Shown in pieces: positions 20,759 to 31,219 of a DNA stretch of 64,000 nt; position 1 is the stretch's first letter; the number at the start of each line of letters is the position of its first letter. Source of the DNA: a bacterium (lineage in GTDB: Bacteria; Actinomycetota; Acidimicrobiia; Spongiisociales; Spongiisociaceae); contig JAPPFW010000009.1 of NCBI GenBank assembly GCA_028821575.1, positions 18,169 to 82,168 of the forward strand, read 5' to 3'. The position numbers and the translations under genes were made by a program. The notes beneath the pieces are model-generated. The model ran no database searches. It was not told where the DNA came from and worked only from the letters and a program-made list of their open reading frames with translations.

Positions 20759-22069
20759 ATGTCCTCTCGTGATTGTCGCTTGAACTACGACGAAGCGGTC
20801 GCCTTCCTGGATCGCCATATCGAGCTCGGATGGAAGCCTGGGCTGGAGCGCATACGGCGTCTCGTGGAGATCATGGGTTCTCCGCACCTCGGGTATCCGG
20901 CCATCCACGTCGCCGGCACAAACGGCAAGACCACCACCACCCGCGCCGCTGCCTCCATCGTGGACTGCCTGGGCCTCAGGACCGGGACCTACACCTCGCC
21001 GCACCTGCAACGGATAGAGGAACGCTTCACCGTCGGCGGTGAGATCGCCAAACCCGAGGACTTCGCCCAGGCCGTGTCAGACGTCGCGCCGTTCGTGGAC
21101 CTCCTGGAGCGGGAGCGGGGAGAGCGCGCCACCTACTTCGAGCTCACCACCGCGGCCGCCTTCGCCTACTTCGCCAACGAGGCGGTGGATGCCGCAGTCG
21201 TGGAGGTGGGGATGGGAGGCCGGCTCGACGCCACCAACATCCTGGACGCCGGCGTGGCCGTGCTCACCGGGGTCTCGATCGATCATGCCGAGTACCTGGG
21301 GGACACGCCAGCGGAGATCGCGGGTGAGAAACTCGAGATCGTCAAGCCGGGGAGTGTCCTCGTCACCGGGCACCTCGACCGGGATGTGGCCGCGGTCGCA
21401 GATCGCAAGACCGCCGCGACGGGTGTGCACCGGTACTCTCTGGGGCGCGACTTTCGTGTTGAAGACCTCCGGATGTCGGTCGGCGGCTGGGCATTCGACC
21501 TCGACGGTGTCCACGGCTATTACGAGGATCTCTACCTGCCGCTGCACGGGCGCCATCAGGTGGCCAACGCCGCGATCGCGGTGGTGGCCGTGGAGCAACT
21601 CCTGGGCCGACCTCTCGCTCTGGACGCCGTCCAGGAGGGTCTGGCCGCGGTGCGCGTGCCCGCCCGCATCGAAGTGGTGGCCCGCTCGCCCCTGGTCGTG
21701 ATCGACGGGGCCCACAACCCGGAGTCCTGCCAGGCGCTTGCCCGAACACTGCTCGAGGAACTGCCCCCGGTGGCATGGACCCTGGTGATCGGAGCCTTCC
21801 GCGACAAGGACATCACCGCCATGCTGGTCCCCTTCGCGGGTCTCGCCGCCAAGGTGATCGCGACCGCGGTCGACCACGACCGGGCGACCCGGCCCGACGA
21901 TCTCGTGAGGCTCATCGACCGGGTGCTGCCCGGGGTGCCGGTCTCGTCCGCCGCCGATGTGGCCCGGGCCTTGGACATCGCGCGGAGTTGGACCGCGGAG
22001 GACGAGGCCATCCTGGTGGCCGGCTCTCTGTACGTGGCCGGTGAAGCCCGGTCGTGTCTCGTGTCTTAG
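20759..22069 (+). CDS. folC: Folylpolyglutamate synthase/dihydrofolate synthase
   Basis: HVAGTNGKTTTTRAAASI, VVEVGMGGRLDATNIL, VIDGAHNPESCQALA. Confidence 0.93.
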   Translation: MSSRDCRLNYDEAVAFLDRHIELGWKPGLERIRRLVEIMGSPHLGYPAIHVAGTNGKTTTTRAAASIVDCLGLRTGTYTSPHLQRIEERFTVGGEIAKPEDFAQAVSDVAPFVDLLERERGERATYFELTTAAAFAYFANEAVDAAVVEVGMGGRLDATNILDAGVAVLTGVSIDHAEYLGDTPAEIAGEKLEIVKPGSVLVTGHLDRDVAAVADRKTAATGVHRYSLGRDFRVEDLRMSVGGWAFDLDGVHGYYEDLYLPLHGRHQVANAAIAVVAVEQLLGRPLALDAVQEGLAAVRVPARIEVVARSPLVVIDGAHNPESCQALARTLLEELPPVAWTLVIGAFRDKDITAMLVPFAGLAAKVIATAVDHDRATRPDDLVRLIDRVLPGVPVSSAADVARALDIARSWTAEDEAILVAGSLYVAGEARSCLVS

Positions 22070-22199
22070 GAGGAAGCCGAGGAGGGACGGATCCTGCCGG
22101 CTCCCCCGTCGCCGGACGCCTGGGCTACAACGTGGTCGGCGAACGAATACGTCCTGTACGGGTCTCGGTGCCTCCCCGGTGTCACGTCTCCTGGACTCT

Positions 22200-22475
22200 C
22201 ACAGTTACCCGGAACGTACCGACCGTCCCGCCAGGCAACCCCGCGGACCAAGAACGCGAAAAACCCCCGAACGGACCCGTCCGGCGGGCCCACCCCCGAC
22301 CGCCACCTCCGAAGTCTCCGAACGCGTCCCGCCATCCCCCGCAAGGAGTCGGCTCCCACAACATGATCCCTGCCCCGGTCCGATCGGCACCGCACACGGA
22401 CCGTTGGTGTCTGCGGCTACTTACCAGCATGCAACGGGACCGTGACACGGACAACCCCCTCGGTACGCCGCCTCG
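22200..22475 (+). repeat. Diverged dispersed non-coding repeat, copy A (inverted relative to copy B at ~38185-38455)
   Basis: Shares AAGAACGCGAAAA, GGGCCCACCCCC(G)ACCGCCACCTCC, CATGATCCCT, CCGTTGGTG...CGGCTACTTACCAG(C/T)ATGCAACGG with the reverse complement of 38185-38455, in the same order. Confidence 0.8.
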
Positions 22476-22770
22476 GTCCCCGAAAGCGCCGTGAGCGGAC
22501 CGGGATGCCGATCGATGGACCTCGCGGTGCGCTTGCCCAGCGAGCCGGAGAGATCGGGACACCGGAGAGGCTGACCACCCGTGCAGCGGGCTTCGCGGAC
22601 AACCGACCACCTCTTCTACCAGGCGATCTTCCCAGCAGAGAACCCCGTTAGGTAGTTCTTCGGGTCTCTCCTAGAATGCGTCCCAGGCTTCCGTTGCTCG
22701 CGTGAACGCCCGGGGGGACGCACTCGCCTCCGGCACCGCTCACTGACCGAATAGGGAGGAACGCCTGAGG

Positions 22771-23175
22771 ATGCCCCACCAGAGCACTTTCATAATGGTC
22801 AAGCCGGACGGCGTCCGGCGCGGTCTCGTAGGGGAGGTGATCGCACGATTCGAGGCCAAGGGATTGTCGCTCGAACGTATGGAGCTCACGGTCCCCAGCG
22901 GGGAGGTCGCTGCACGGCACTACGCCGAGCACCGGCAGAAGTCCTTCTACGCCGGGCTCATCGACTTCATCACCTCCGGACCGGTGGTTGCCATGCAGTG
23001 GTCGGGGGAGTCCGCCGTGACGGTGGCCCGGACCATGATCGGGAGCACCGATCCGGTCGGCGCACCACCCGGAACGATCAGGGGCGACTTCGGACTCGAC
23101 GTGCAGGAGAACATCGTGCACGGGTCGGACAGCCCCGATAGCGCTGCGCGGGAACTCGCGATATGGTTCGGTTAG
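22771..23175 (+). CDS. ndk: Nucleoside diphosphate kinase
   Basis: STFIMVKPDGVRRGLVGEVIARFE; NIVHGSDSPDSAARELAIWF active-site motif. Confidence 0.97.
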   Translation: MPHQSTFIMVKPDGVRRGLVGEVIARFEAKGLSLERMELTVPSGEVAARHYAEHRQKSFYAGLIDFITSGPVVAMQWSGESAVTVARTMIGSTDPVGAPPGTIRGDFGLDVQENIVHGSDSPDSAARELAIWFG

Positions 23176-23267
23176 CCGGTGAGCGCCGCGGATAAGTATC
23201 TCTCCTGGATGGGTCATGCCTCCGGACCGGCTAGAATCAATGTGCACCGTTTACCCGGGGTCTAGAC

Positions 23268-24299
23268 ATGCCCGATAATTTCTTCACTATCGCGGGCCAG
23301 GACATGGCTGTGGATCTCGGGACCGCCAACACCCTCGTGTACGTGCGGAACCGGGGTGTCGTGCTGAACGAGCCGTCGGTGGTCGCGATCAACACGCACA
23401 CGAACGAGGCCTTGGCCGTGGGTATGGACGCCAAGCGCATGATCGGCCGAACCCCCTCCTACGTGAAGGCGATCCGGCCCCTCCGCGACGGGGTGATCGC
23501 CGACTTCGACATCACCGAACGGATGCTGCGGTATTTCATTCAGCGGGTTCACAGGCGCCGCTGGGCGAAGCCGAGGATCGTCATCTGCGTACCTTCGGGA
23601 ATCACCGGGGTCGAGCGGCGAGCCGTCGAGGAGGCCGCCTATCACGCCGGAGCGCGCAGAGCCTTCACCGTCGACGAACCGATGGCGGCCGCCATCGGCT
23701 GCGCGCTACCCGTCAACGAACCGATCGGGTCGATGGTGGTCGATATCGGGGGAGGCACCACCGAGGTCGCGGTGATCGCTCTCGGCGGCATCGTCGTGTC
23801 GAAGAGCATCCGGGTGGGCGGCGACGAGATGGACGAGCGGATCGTCGAGTGGGTGAAGAAGGAACACAACCTCCTGCTGGGCTTGCGGACCGCCGAGCAG
23901 ATCAAGATGACCATCGGCTCGGCATACCCCTTCCAGGACGAGCCGAGCGCCGAGGTTCGTGGCCGGGACCTCATGTCCGGGCTGCCGAAGACAATCCTCA
24001 TCAGTGCGTCCGAGGTTCGCACGGCGATCGAGGAGCCGGTGTCGGCGATAGTCGATGCCGTGCGGGTGACCCTCGACAACACGCCCCCCGAGCTGGCGGC
24101 GGACCTGATGGACATCGGCATCGTCCTCACCGGGGGCGGCGCTCTGCTGAAGGCACTGACACACCGCATTGCATTCGAGACGGGGATGATGGTGAGCACC
24201 GCCGAACGTCCGCTCCAGTCCGTCGTGATCGGGTCGGGGAAGTGTCTCGAGGAGTATGACGTGCTGCACACGGTTCTCGACTCGTCCGGTCGTCCCTGA
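23268..24299 (+). CDS. mreB: Rod shape-determining protein MreB
   Basis: MAVDLGTANTLVYVRNRGVVLNEPSVVAI; DIGGGTTEVAVI. Confidence 0.97.
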   Translation: MPDNFFTIAGQDMAVDLGTANTLVYVRNRGVVLNEPSVVAINTHTNEALAVGMDAKRMIGRTPSYVKAIRPLRDGVIADFDITERMLRYFIQRVHRRRWAKPRIVICVPSGITGVERRAVEEAAYHAGARRAFTVDEPMAAAIGCALPVNEPIGSMVVDIGGGTTEVAVIALGGIVVSKSIRVGGDEMDERIVEWVKKEHNLLLGLRTAEQIKMTIGSAYPFQDEPSAEVRGRDLMSGLPKTILISASEVRTAIEEPVSAIVDAVRVTLDNTPPELAADLMDIGIVLTGGGALLKALTHRIAFETGMMVSTAERPLQSVVIGSGKCLEEYDVLHTVLDSSGRP

Positions 24300-24392
24300 C
24301 GGGATGCCGGACCGTAGCCGTCGCCGGCTACCGGGAATCCACAGGACCTCCCCCCGCCGCTGGTCGACCCCGGACATCTCCAGCCCGCGCCC

Positions 24393-25400
24393 GTGAGATC
24401 ACGGTACGGATCCGCGCGCCGGGGCATGGGCGCGGCCGCCTCCGGGCACTCGATCGCCAGACAAAGGTCATCGCGGATCGAGACCGACCGGTCAGCATAT
24501 GTTGCGATCGGGTTGCTGATCGTATCCCTGCTGCTGATGACATACGACATCCGGTCCTCCAACCGCGGGATCGGCACAACCCTGCGCAACGCGGCGCAAT
24601 ACATCGTTGCTCCCGTACAGGCCGGGGCCAATGCGGTGGTGACGCCGCTGGTCGACTTCACCGACGGGGTCGCCAATCTTGCGGGTCTCCGGGACGAGAA
24701 CGAACGGCTCAGGATCCGCATCGGGGAGCTGGAGCGGGAGGTGGTTCGCGTCGGACACCTCGAGGAACAGGTCGATCAACTCAACGTGCTGCTTGGCCTG
24801 CGTCTCGAGGACAACCTGCACGAGCTGGCCGTGAACGCGGAGGTCACCGGTCGGGGAGGCACGCTGGACCCGACCATGCTCATCGATCGGGGAACCGACG
24901 ACGGCGTGCACCCCGGCCAGCCGGTTCTGGACGGCAAGGGTGCCTTGATAGGCGTCGTCTCCGAGGCTAGCGAGCAGACCGCGACGGTGATCCCGATCAC
25001 ATCCCGCAAGGCGCCCGGGGTGACGGTCCGGCTGGCCAACGGACGGAGAGGGATAGTGGAGGGCGAGGGCACCGACGCCCTGTCCCTGACGATCCTCAAT
25101 GCGCGGTTCCCGGTTCGCAAGGGCGAGCTTCTCACAACTTTCGGCCCCTACGGCGAGTCCGTATCGTATCCGAAAGGTCTCGACGTCGGGCTGGTTGCCG
25201 ACTCGGCTTCACCCCGCTCCGGCGTCCTCAGCGTCGACGTGGATCCCATCGGCGACATCGAGGACGTCGAGTTCGTGGTGGTGATCCCCTGGCCTCCCGC
25301 CCCGGACCAGCTCGAGGACGAGGCCGAGATTCCCGCCACCTTCGAGGACCCGCTCCCGGGGGATCCATCCACCGGGAGCGAGGAGGAGGGCGGCCAGTGA
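24393..25400 (+). CDS. mreC: Rod shape-determining protein MreC
   Basis: N-terminal TM, coiled coil LRDENERLRIRIGELEREV, between mreB and mreD. Confidence 0.9.
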   Translation: MRSRYGSARRGMGAAASGHSIARQRSSRIETDRSAYVAIGLLIVSLLLMTYDIRSSNRGIGTTLRNAAQYIVAPVQAGANAVVTPLVDFTDGVANLAGLRDENERLRIRIGELEREVVRVGHLEEQVDQLNVLLGLRLEDNLHELAVNAEVTGRGGTLDPTMLIDRGTDDGVHPGQPVLDGKGALIGVVSEASEQTATVIPITSRKAPGVTVRLANGRRGIVEGEGTDALSLTILNARFPVRKGELLTTFGPYGESVSYPKGLDVGLVADSASPRSGVLSVDVDPIGDIEDVEFVVVIPWPPAPDQLEDEAEIPATFEDPLPGDPSTGSEEEGGQ

Positions 25401-25918
25401 CCGTATGGCACCTTGTCGTCTCGCTGACCCTGGTACTCGTGGCCGTGCTGGTGCAGACCACCATATTCCGCGCGGTCCGCCCGTTCGACGTGAGTCCCGA
25501 CATCCTGCTGCTGATGGTGATCGCCTGCGGGCAATGGCTGAAGCCGGAGGCGGCCGTCCTGCTGGGGTTCGTCGGAGGCCTGATGCTCGACCTGTTCGGA
25601 ACAGCGCCGCTAGGACTCCATGCGCTGGCCTACACGCTGGCAGCGTACGCAACCGTGAGGGTGGGCGACCGTTTCAACTACGGGCTGTATTTCGCCGTCT
25701 CGGCAGTCGGCGGGATCACGTTCGTCGGGATCGCCACCGTGGCCCTGATCGGCACGCTCTTCGGCGAGGGCACACTGGCGTCTCCGGGGATCGTCAGGAC
25801 CCTGGTGCTCGTGCCGGCGTACAACACGGTCCTGGCTCTCGCCGTGCTCCCGATGACCACCTGGCTGTACGGAACCCGCCTGGCACCCAGGTACTCCCGG
25901 CCCGGAACGCCGATATGA
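25397..25918 (+). CDS. mreD: Rod shape-determining protein MreD
   Basis: Small hydrophobic protein FVGGLMLDLFGTAPLGLHALAYTLAAY directly after mreC. Confidence 0.85.
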   Translation: MTVWHLVVSLTLVLVAVLVQTTIFRAVRPFDVSPDILLLMVIACGQWLKPEAAVLLGFVGGLMLDLFGTAPLGLHALAYTLAAYATVRVGDRFNYGLYFAVSAVGGITFVGIATVALIGTLFGEGTLASPGIVRTLVLVPAYNTVLALAVLPMTTWLYGTRLAPRYSRPGTPI

Positions 25919-25979
25919 GACGTCCACGGCCCCGCTGTCGCCGCATCCGGCGTCGAACGCGCCGGCCACGGATAACCCG

Positions 25980-27929
25980 ATGAAGCCGACTCTGAGGGTG
26001 GGACTGCTGGCCATTCTGTTCACTGCAGGCTTCACGGTCCTGTTCATCAGGCTCTGGTTCGTCCAGCTGGCGGTGGGACCGGAATGGGCCCGCCAGGCCG
26101 ACCAGAACATCGTTCGGGTCGAATCGATCGCGGCGCCCAGGGGCAACATCGTGGACCGGAACGGGATACTGCTGGCCACGTCGCGCCCCCAACTCGTCCT
26201 GGAGGTCGATCGGGCCGAGCTGCCGATCGAGGTCGAGAACGACGTCATCCAGCGGCTGGCGGCCATCCTCGACGTGTCGCCGGTGGAGGTGAGGGGCCAG
26301 GTCGAACGGGCCCGGTCCGGCGAGGTGGCTCTGCTGACCGAGTTCCAGATCGACACCGACACGGCATACCTGGTGATGGAGCAACGTCGCAGCCTTCCCG
26401 GCGTTACCGTGAAGGCGCTCCCGGTCCGCGGGTATCTCCGCGGGCAGTTGATGGGACACGTTCTCGGCCACATCGGGCTACCCTCGGCCGCCGACCTGGA
26501 GAGGCTCCCGCAGATGGACGCCAACACGCCCATAGGGAAGCTGGGCGTCGAGCGGGAGTACGACGACTTCCTCCAGGGCACGCCCGGCAAGGTCGCCTAC
26601 CGGATCAACGCCCAGGGCGACGTCCTCGACGTGGTTGGCGATCCCGTGGAGCCGCTCCAGGGCGCGACGCTGCGGTTGACCCTCGACATACCCATCCAGG
26701 AGGCGGTGGAGGAGATACTCGTCGAGGCCATCGAGCTGTCCAACACCCTGAAGGACGAGCGGGAGCCGACCGACCCGGGTCGTATCCCGGGGCCGGCGGA
26801 GAGAGCGGCGGCTCTGGTGATGGAGGTTGAGACCGGGGCGATCCTCGCGATGGCCTCCTACCCGACGTTCGAACCCGAGTCGTTCGTCGGGGGCATCGAC
26901 ATCGAGACGTTCGATGAGCTGTCCAGCCGCCAGGCCTTCAACAACCTGGTCATCCAGGGCCTCAAGCCCCCGGCGTCCACCTTCAAGACGATCACCTACG
27001 TGACCGCCCTCGAAGAGGGGATCTTCCCCGAGGGAGTGTCCTCCCCCGACGAGGTGATCCAGTGTTCACCCCAACTCGAAGCCGACTTCGTCGATCGCTC
27101 CCAGCTCGTCTGGCGCAACTGGACCTACCCCGAGGCGGACGGATACCAGGATCTGCACGATGCGATCCGGCGTTCCTGCAACATCTACTTCTGGGAGATA
27201 GCCCTCTCCATATGGCACACCTACAAGCTCACAGAGCAGGAGGGAATGGTCCAGGACTGGGCACGGAGCCTCGGCCTGGGAAGGGCCACCCAGGTGGACC
27301 TTCCCTTCGAGAACGAAGGAATCCTGGGAGACCGGCAACTGTTCGAGGAGTGGCGGGAGAGCCAGCCCTGGCGGGTTCGCCGCGAGGGCTGGTTGGGAGG
27401 CGACCTCATGAACCTGGTGGTCGGCCAGGGACCGATCCTCGCCACACCCATACAGATGGCCGTGGCGTATGCCTCGGCTGTCAACGGCGGAACCGTCTAC
27501 CAACCTCGGGTAGCCGACCGTCTCGAGTCCGCGGACGGCCAGGTGATCCGCACGATGGAGCCCCGTGTGTTGCGTACACTCGACATGCATGCGGACACGG
27601 TGGAGAGTCTGCGGACGGACCTGGCCTCCGTGGTCAGCGGCGGGACGGCCCGGAGAGCCTTCGCCAACATGGGGCCCGTTGCCGGGCAGATCGGCGGCAA
27701 GACGGGCACAGCCCAGGCCTTTACCGACCAGGACGGGACCTTCCACGACTCCACGGCCTGGTTCATAGGGGTGGCCCCCATCGACGACCCGATGTGGGTG
27801 GTGGCCGTAATGGTCGACGAGGGCGGATCCGGAGGGGCGGTCGCAGCCCCCGCAGCCCGGGCTATCTTCCAGTACCTCTTGGGCGATCCGGTGACCGCCT
27901 TGGAGGCCGGCGAGGACACGGAGCGTTAG
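25980..27929 (+). CDS. mrdA: Penicillin-binding protein 2
   Basis: APRGNIVDRNG; SxxK in PPASTFK, SCN, GGKTGTAQ motifs; between mreD and rodA. Confidence 0.95.
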   Translation: MKPTLRVGLLAILFTAGFTVLFIRLWFVQLAVGPEWARQADQNIVRVESIAAPRGNIVDRNGILLATSRPQLVLEVDRAELPIEVENDVIQRLAAILDVSPVEVRGQVERARSGEVALLTEFQIDTDTAYLVMEQRRSLPGVTVKALPVRGYLRGQLMGHVLGHIGLPSAADLERLPQMDANTPIGKLGVEREYDDFLQGTPGKVAYRINAQGDVLDVVGDPVEPLQGATLRLTLDIPIQEAVEEILVEAIELSNTLKDEREPTDPGRIPGPAERAAALVMEVETGAILAMASYPTFEPESFVGGIDIETFDELSSRQAFNNLVIQGLKPPASTFKTITYVTALEEGIFPEGVSSPDEVIQCSPQLEADFVDRSQLVWRNWTYPEADGYQDLHDAIRRSCNIYFWEIALSIWHTYKLTEQEGMVQDWARSLGLGRATQVDLPFENEGILGDRQLFEEWRESQPWRVRREGWLGGDLMNLVVGQGPILATPIQMAVAYASAVNGGTVYQPRVADRLESADGQVIRTMEPRVLRTLDMHADTVESLRTDLASVVSGGTARRAFANMGPVAGQIGGKTGTAQAFTDQDGTFHDSTAWFIGVAPIDDPMWVVAVMVDEGGSGGAVAAPAARAIFQYLLGDPVTALEAGEDTER

Positions 27930-27975
27930 GAGGGCGCGGGCAGATGAACGGAGGGACAGTCAGGGCGGAGAGCCG

Positions 27976-29145
27976 ATGGCGGTTGTAAGTCGCACTTGGG
28001 AAGGCGTAGGCGGGCTCTTCCGGGACCGCCCCAAACCCACGCCCGACGTGGTCATGTTCCTCCTGATGGCCGGCCTCATGGCCCTCAGCGGGATCATGGT
28101 CTACTCGGCCACCTTCGTGCGGCTGGAGGCTGAGATAGGGGATCCCTCAGCAGCAATGCGGCGGCAATTTGTATTCGCAGGTCTGGCCCTGGCCGCGTTC
28201 ATCGGCGGATCGCTGTTCGACTACCGCCATTACCGGCGCCTGCTGATTCCGATCTACGTGTCGACGGTCGTCCTGCTGGTGGCGGTCCTGTTCTTTCCAC
28301 CGCACCAGGGCGCCTCCCGGTGGATCCCGATAGGACCCTTCCAGTTCCAGCCCTCCGAGTTCGCCAAGGTTGCCCTGGTGGTCGTCCTGGCCGCGTTCCT
28401 GGCTGCCGAGTCGGAGCGCAGGCTCAAATGGAGGCGCCTGGGGCTGGCGCTGCTGCTCACCGCCATTCCCGGCTACCTGATCTTCCGGCAGCCCGACCTG
28501 GGGACGATGCTGGTGATCGGTTTCATCGCCGTCGGGATGCTGTTCGTGGCCGGAACCGGCATCAAGCAGGTATTGGTGCTGCTGATCGCCGGTGTGGCCG
28601 GTGTCGTAGCCGTGTTCCAACTCGACGTGTTGCGCAACTACCAGATGCAACGACTCGCCGGCTACTTCGACCAGACCTACGACCTCCAGGGCGTCAACTG
28701 GAACCTCTACCAGTCGCAGATCGCCATCGGGTCGGGCCAACTGTTCGGTCGAGGCCTTTTCCAGGGGACCCAGACGAGGCTCAGCTTCATCCCGTCGCAG
28801 ACCACCGACTTCATCTTCACCACGGTGGGGGAGCAGTTCGGGTTCATCGGCGGCTCGGCGGTGCTCATCGTCTACTCGATCCTGGTCTGGCGTGTCCTGA
28901 TGGTGGCCGCCGGAGCACCCAGCCGGTTCGGCGTCCTCATCGCCGTGGGAATGGCCTCCCTGCTCTCCTTCCACATCTTCGTCAACGTCGGGATGACGAT
29001 CGGGCTGGTACCGGTGACCGGCCTGCCGCTGCCATTCCTGAGCGCCGGGGGTTCGGCGATGATCGCGATGGCGGGCGGCCTGGGCATCGTGAACTCCGTG
29101 TGGCGCTCCCGGACGCCGGTGGGAGAGTTCCAGCAACTGCGCTAG
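27976..29145 (+). CDS. rodA: Rod shape-determining protein RodA (SEDS family)
   Basis: SRWIPIGPFQFQPSEFAKVALV; TGLPLPFLSAGGSAMIAMAGGLGIV. Confidence 0.95.
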   Translation: MAVVSRTWEGVGGLFRDRPKPTPDVVMFLLMAGLMALSGIMVYSATFVRLEAEIGDPSAAMRRQFVFAGLALAAFIGGSLFDYRHYRRLLIPIYVSTVVLLVAVLFFPPHQGASRWIPIGPFQFQPSEFAKVALVVVLAAFLAAESERRLKWRRLGLALLLTAIPGYLIFRQPDLGTMLVIGFIAVGMLFVAGTGIKQVLVLLIAGVAGVVAVFQLDVLRNYQMQRLAGYFDQTYDLQGVNWNLYQSQIAIGSGQLFGRGLFQGTQTRLSFIPSQTTDFIFTTVGEQFGFIGGSAVLIVYSILVWRVLMVAAGAPSRFGVLIAVGMASLLSFHIFVNVGMTIGLVPVTGLPLPFLSAGGSAMIAMAGGLGIVNSVWRSRTPVGEFQQLR

Positions 29146-29674
29146 GTCCGGAGGCGGGACCCTGGCACCGCCCTATCCAAAGATCATCAGTCCCGGAGCG
29201 GGCTGCTAGGCTGTTCTAGACCGCTCGCGCGGTCTGCTATGAGCCTGGCCCGCGATGACCGCCTTGTCCATGCTTGGAGGCCTACTCCGATTCATCGCTG
29301 GATGCGGCGCACGCCCGGCAACACGAGAAACTGTGGAACACGAAGACCTGTGAGCACCCAGAACGGCCCCGACCAGCGTGACGCATCGTCGCTAACTCGC
29401 GTCTGTACGGGCGGCATAGTCGGATTCACATACGCGGAACCTGCTACAGCAGCGGGACCCGGCGTGGAGTGCAGGCTCAGCAAAACCGTCCGGAGCGAGT
29501 CCGGACCACCGGGTACAAGTAGAAGGAACCGCGCTGACGGGCGACCGAGTCCGGCAAATGCACCCAGAGTGCATGAAGGCAGGTCTGGCGGCTCGTGTCT
29601 CGCCGCTCCATCACCCATCGGACCTCCGAGGGTTTCCCGCGCGGCCACCACACTCACGCAAGGAGTTAGAACGT

Positions 29675-31219
29675 ATGCCTTTATTTCGGCGCAGAACAGC
29701 CGAAGTACTTCGCCGCGGAGTCGGCAACGAATCCACCGAAGAGCGGACTACCAGGAAGATCGGCGGTAGGACGGTCAAGGTCCGGAGAGTACGGGAGCTT
29801 CCCTCCCCCAAGTCTCCGGCCAAGGCAGGGGGATCCGCCAGCCGCAGGAAGAAGAAGTCGCCGGACCGTCAGAGGAGCAAGCACAAGCAGGGTCCTCCCA
29901 GACACCGGAGGGAACACAAGACCGTTGTTCCCCTGCCCCTGGCCGGTCGCAAGCAGATGCTGGTCAGGGTGTTGCCGCACCAGACTCAGGTGGTCGTCCT
30001 GGAAGGTCCGCTGCTGGTGGAGCACTACGTTCACCGGTCCGACCAGGAGACCCTGGTGGGCAACATATACGTCGGCAAGGTCCGGAGCGTGCTCCCCGGC
30101 CTAGAAGCGGCCTTCGTCGACATCGGCACCGAGAAGAACGGCGTCATCTATGCCGGAGATCTGAACTCCGGGCGTCGCACCCATGGACGCGGCCCGCGGA
30201 TCGAGCAGCTTCTCAAGCAGGGCCAGCGTCTGCTGGTGCAGGTCGACAAGGATGCGATGGGTGGGAAGGGTCCCCGCCTGACCAGCCAGGTGACCCTTCC
30301 GGGCCGCCACCTGGTCCTGTCCCCGTCCAACAACATGATGGGTATCTCGCGGCGGCTGCCGCAGAAGGAACGTGCCCGCCTCCGCCAGATCATCGAGACG
30401 CAGAAGCCCGACAAGTTCGGGGTCATCGTTCGCACTGCGGCCGCGGGGGCCTCCAAGGCTGAAATCGCGTCCGAGATCGAGCGGCTCGTCTCCCGTTGGC
30501 GGAAGATCGAGGAGAGCAGGAAGGGAGGTTCGGCGCCGCGGGTCGTTCACAAGGAGCCGAGCCTGCTGATCCGCGTTATCCGGGAGCACTTCACTCAGGA
30601 GTTCAGGAGGCTCCTGATCGATGACCATGATGCTTACCAGGCGCTGCTCAAGTACCTAAGAGAGGTGGCGCCGAGCCTCGTTTCGAAGGTGCACTTCAGC
30701 GAGGAACGCGACCAGACCTTGTTCGCGCGGTTCCAGGTCGACGATCAACTGCGGCGGGCGATGGATCGCAAGGTCTGGCTCCCCTCCGGCGGGCACCTGG
30801 TGATCGATCGCACCGAGGCTCTGACGGCGGTCGATGTGAACACCGGAAAGTTCGTCGGCAAGCAGAACCTCGAGGATACGGTACTGCACAACAACCTGGA
30901 GGCCGCCGAGGAGATCGCACGCCAGTTGAGACTGCGCGACATCGGCGGGATCATCGTGATCGACTTCATCGACATGGAGATCAAGCGGAACCGCGAGGAG
31001 GTCCTGACCCGGCTTCGCAGTGCTCTCGCCCGTGACAAGACCACCACCCAGGTTCACTCCGTGTCGAGTCTCGGTCTGGTGGAGATGACCCGCAAGAACG
31101 TGTCGAGTGGGCTGGTGGAGGCATTCTCCGACTCCTGCCCGACCTGTGACGGGAGGGGTCTCGTCCTCCACGAGATGGCGGCCACGGCGGGAACCCCGAT
31201 CAGCAGGGTGGGTAGCTAG
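29675..31219 (+). CDS. Ribonuclease E/G family protein
   Basis: GNIYVGKVRSVLPGLEAAFVDIGTEKNGVIY S1 region, ALTAVDVNTGKFVGKQNLEDTVLHNNLEAAEEIARQLRLRDIGGIIVIDFIDM, CPTCDGRG; AAGGAG upstream of ATG 29675. Confidence 0.93.
   Translation: MPLFRRRTAEVLRRGVGNESTEERTTRKIGGRTVKVRRVRELPSPKSPAKAGGSASRRKKKSPDRQRSKHKQGPPRHRREHKTVVPLPLAGRKQMLVRVLPHQTQVVVLEGPLLVEHYVHRSDQETLVGNIYVGKVRSVLPGLEAAFVDIGTEKNGVIYAGDLNSGRRTHGRGPRIEQLLKQGQRLLVQVDKDAMGGKGPRLTSQVTLPGRHLVLSPSNNMMGISRRLPQKERARLRQIIETQKPDKFGVIVRTAAAGASKAEIASEIERLVSRWRKIEESRKGGSAPRVVHKEPSLLIRVIREHFTQEFRRLLIDDHDAYQALLKYLREVAPSLVSKVHFSEERDQTLFARFQVDDQLRRAMDRKVWLPSGGHLVIDRTEALTAVDVNTGKFVGKQNLEDTVLHNNLEAAEEIARQLRLRDIGGIIVIDFIDMEIKRNREEVLTRLRSALARDKTTTQVHSVSSLGLVEMTRKNVSSGLVEAFSDSCPTCDGRGLVLHEMAATAGTPISRVGS

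Noticed and set aside
29239-29769. 176-aa ORF in the RNase E/G leader
   Set aside because: No family motifs, overlaps the start of the RNase gene in another frame, and covers perfect stem-loops; more consistent with an untranslated leader.
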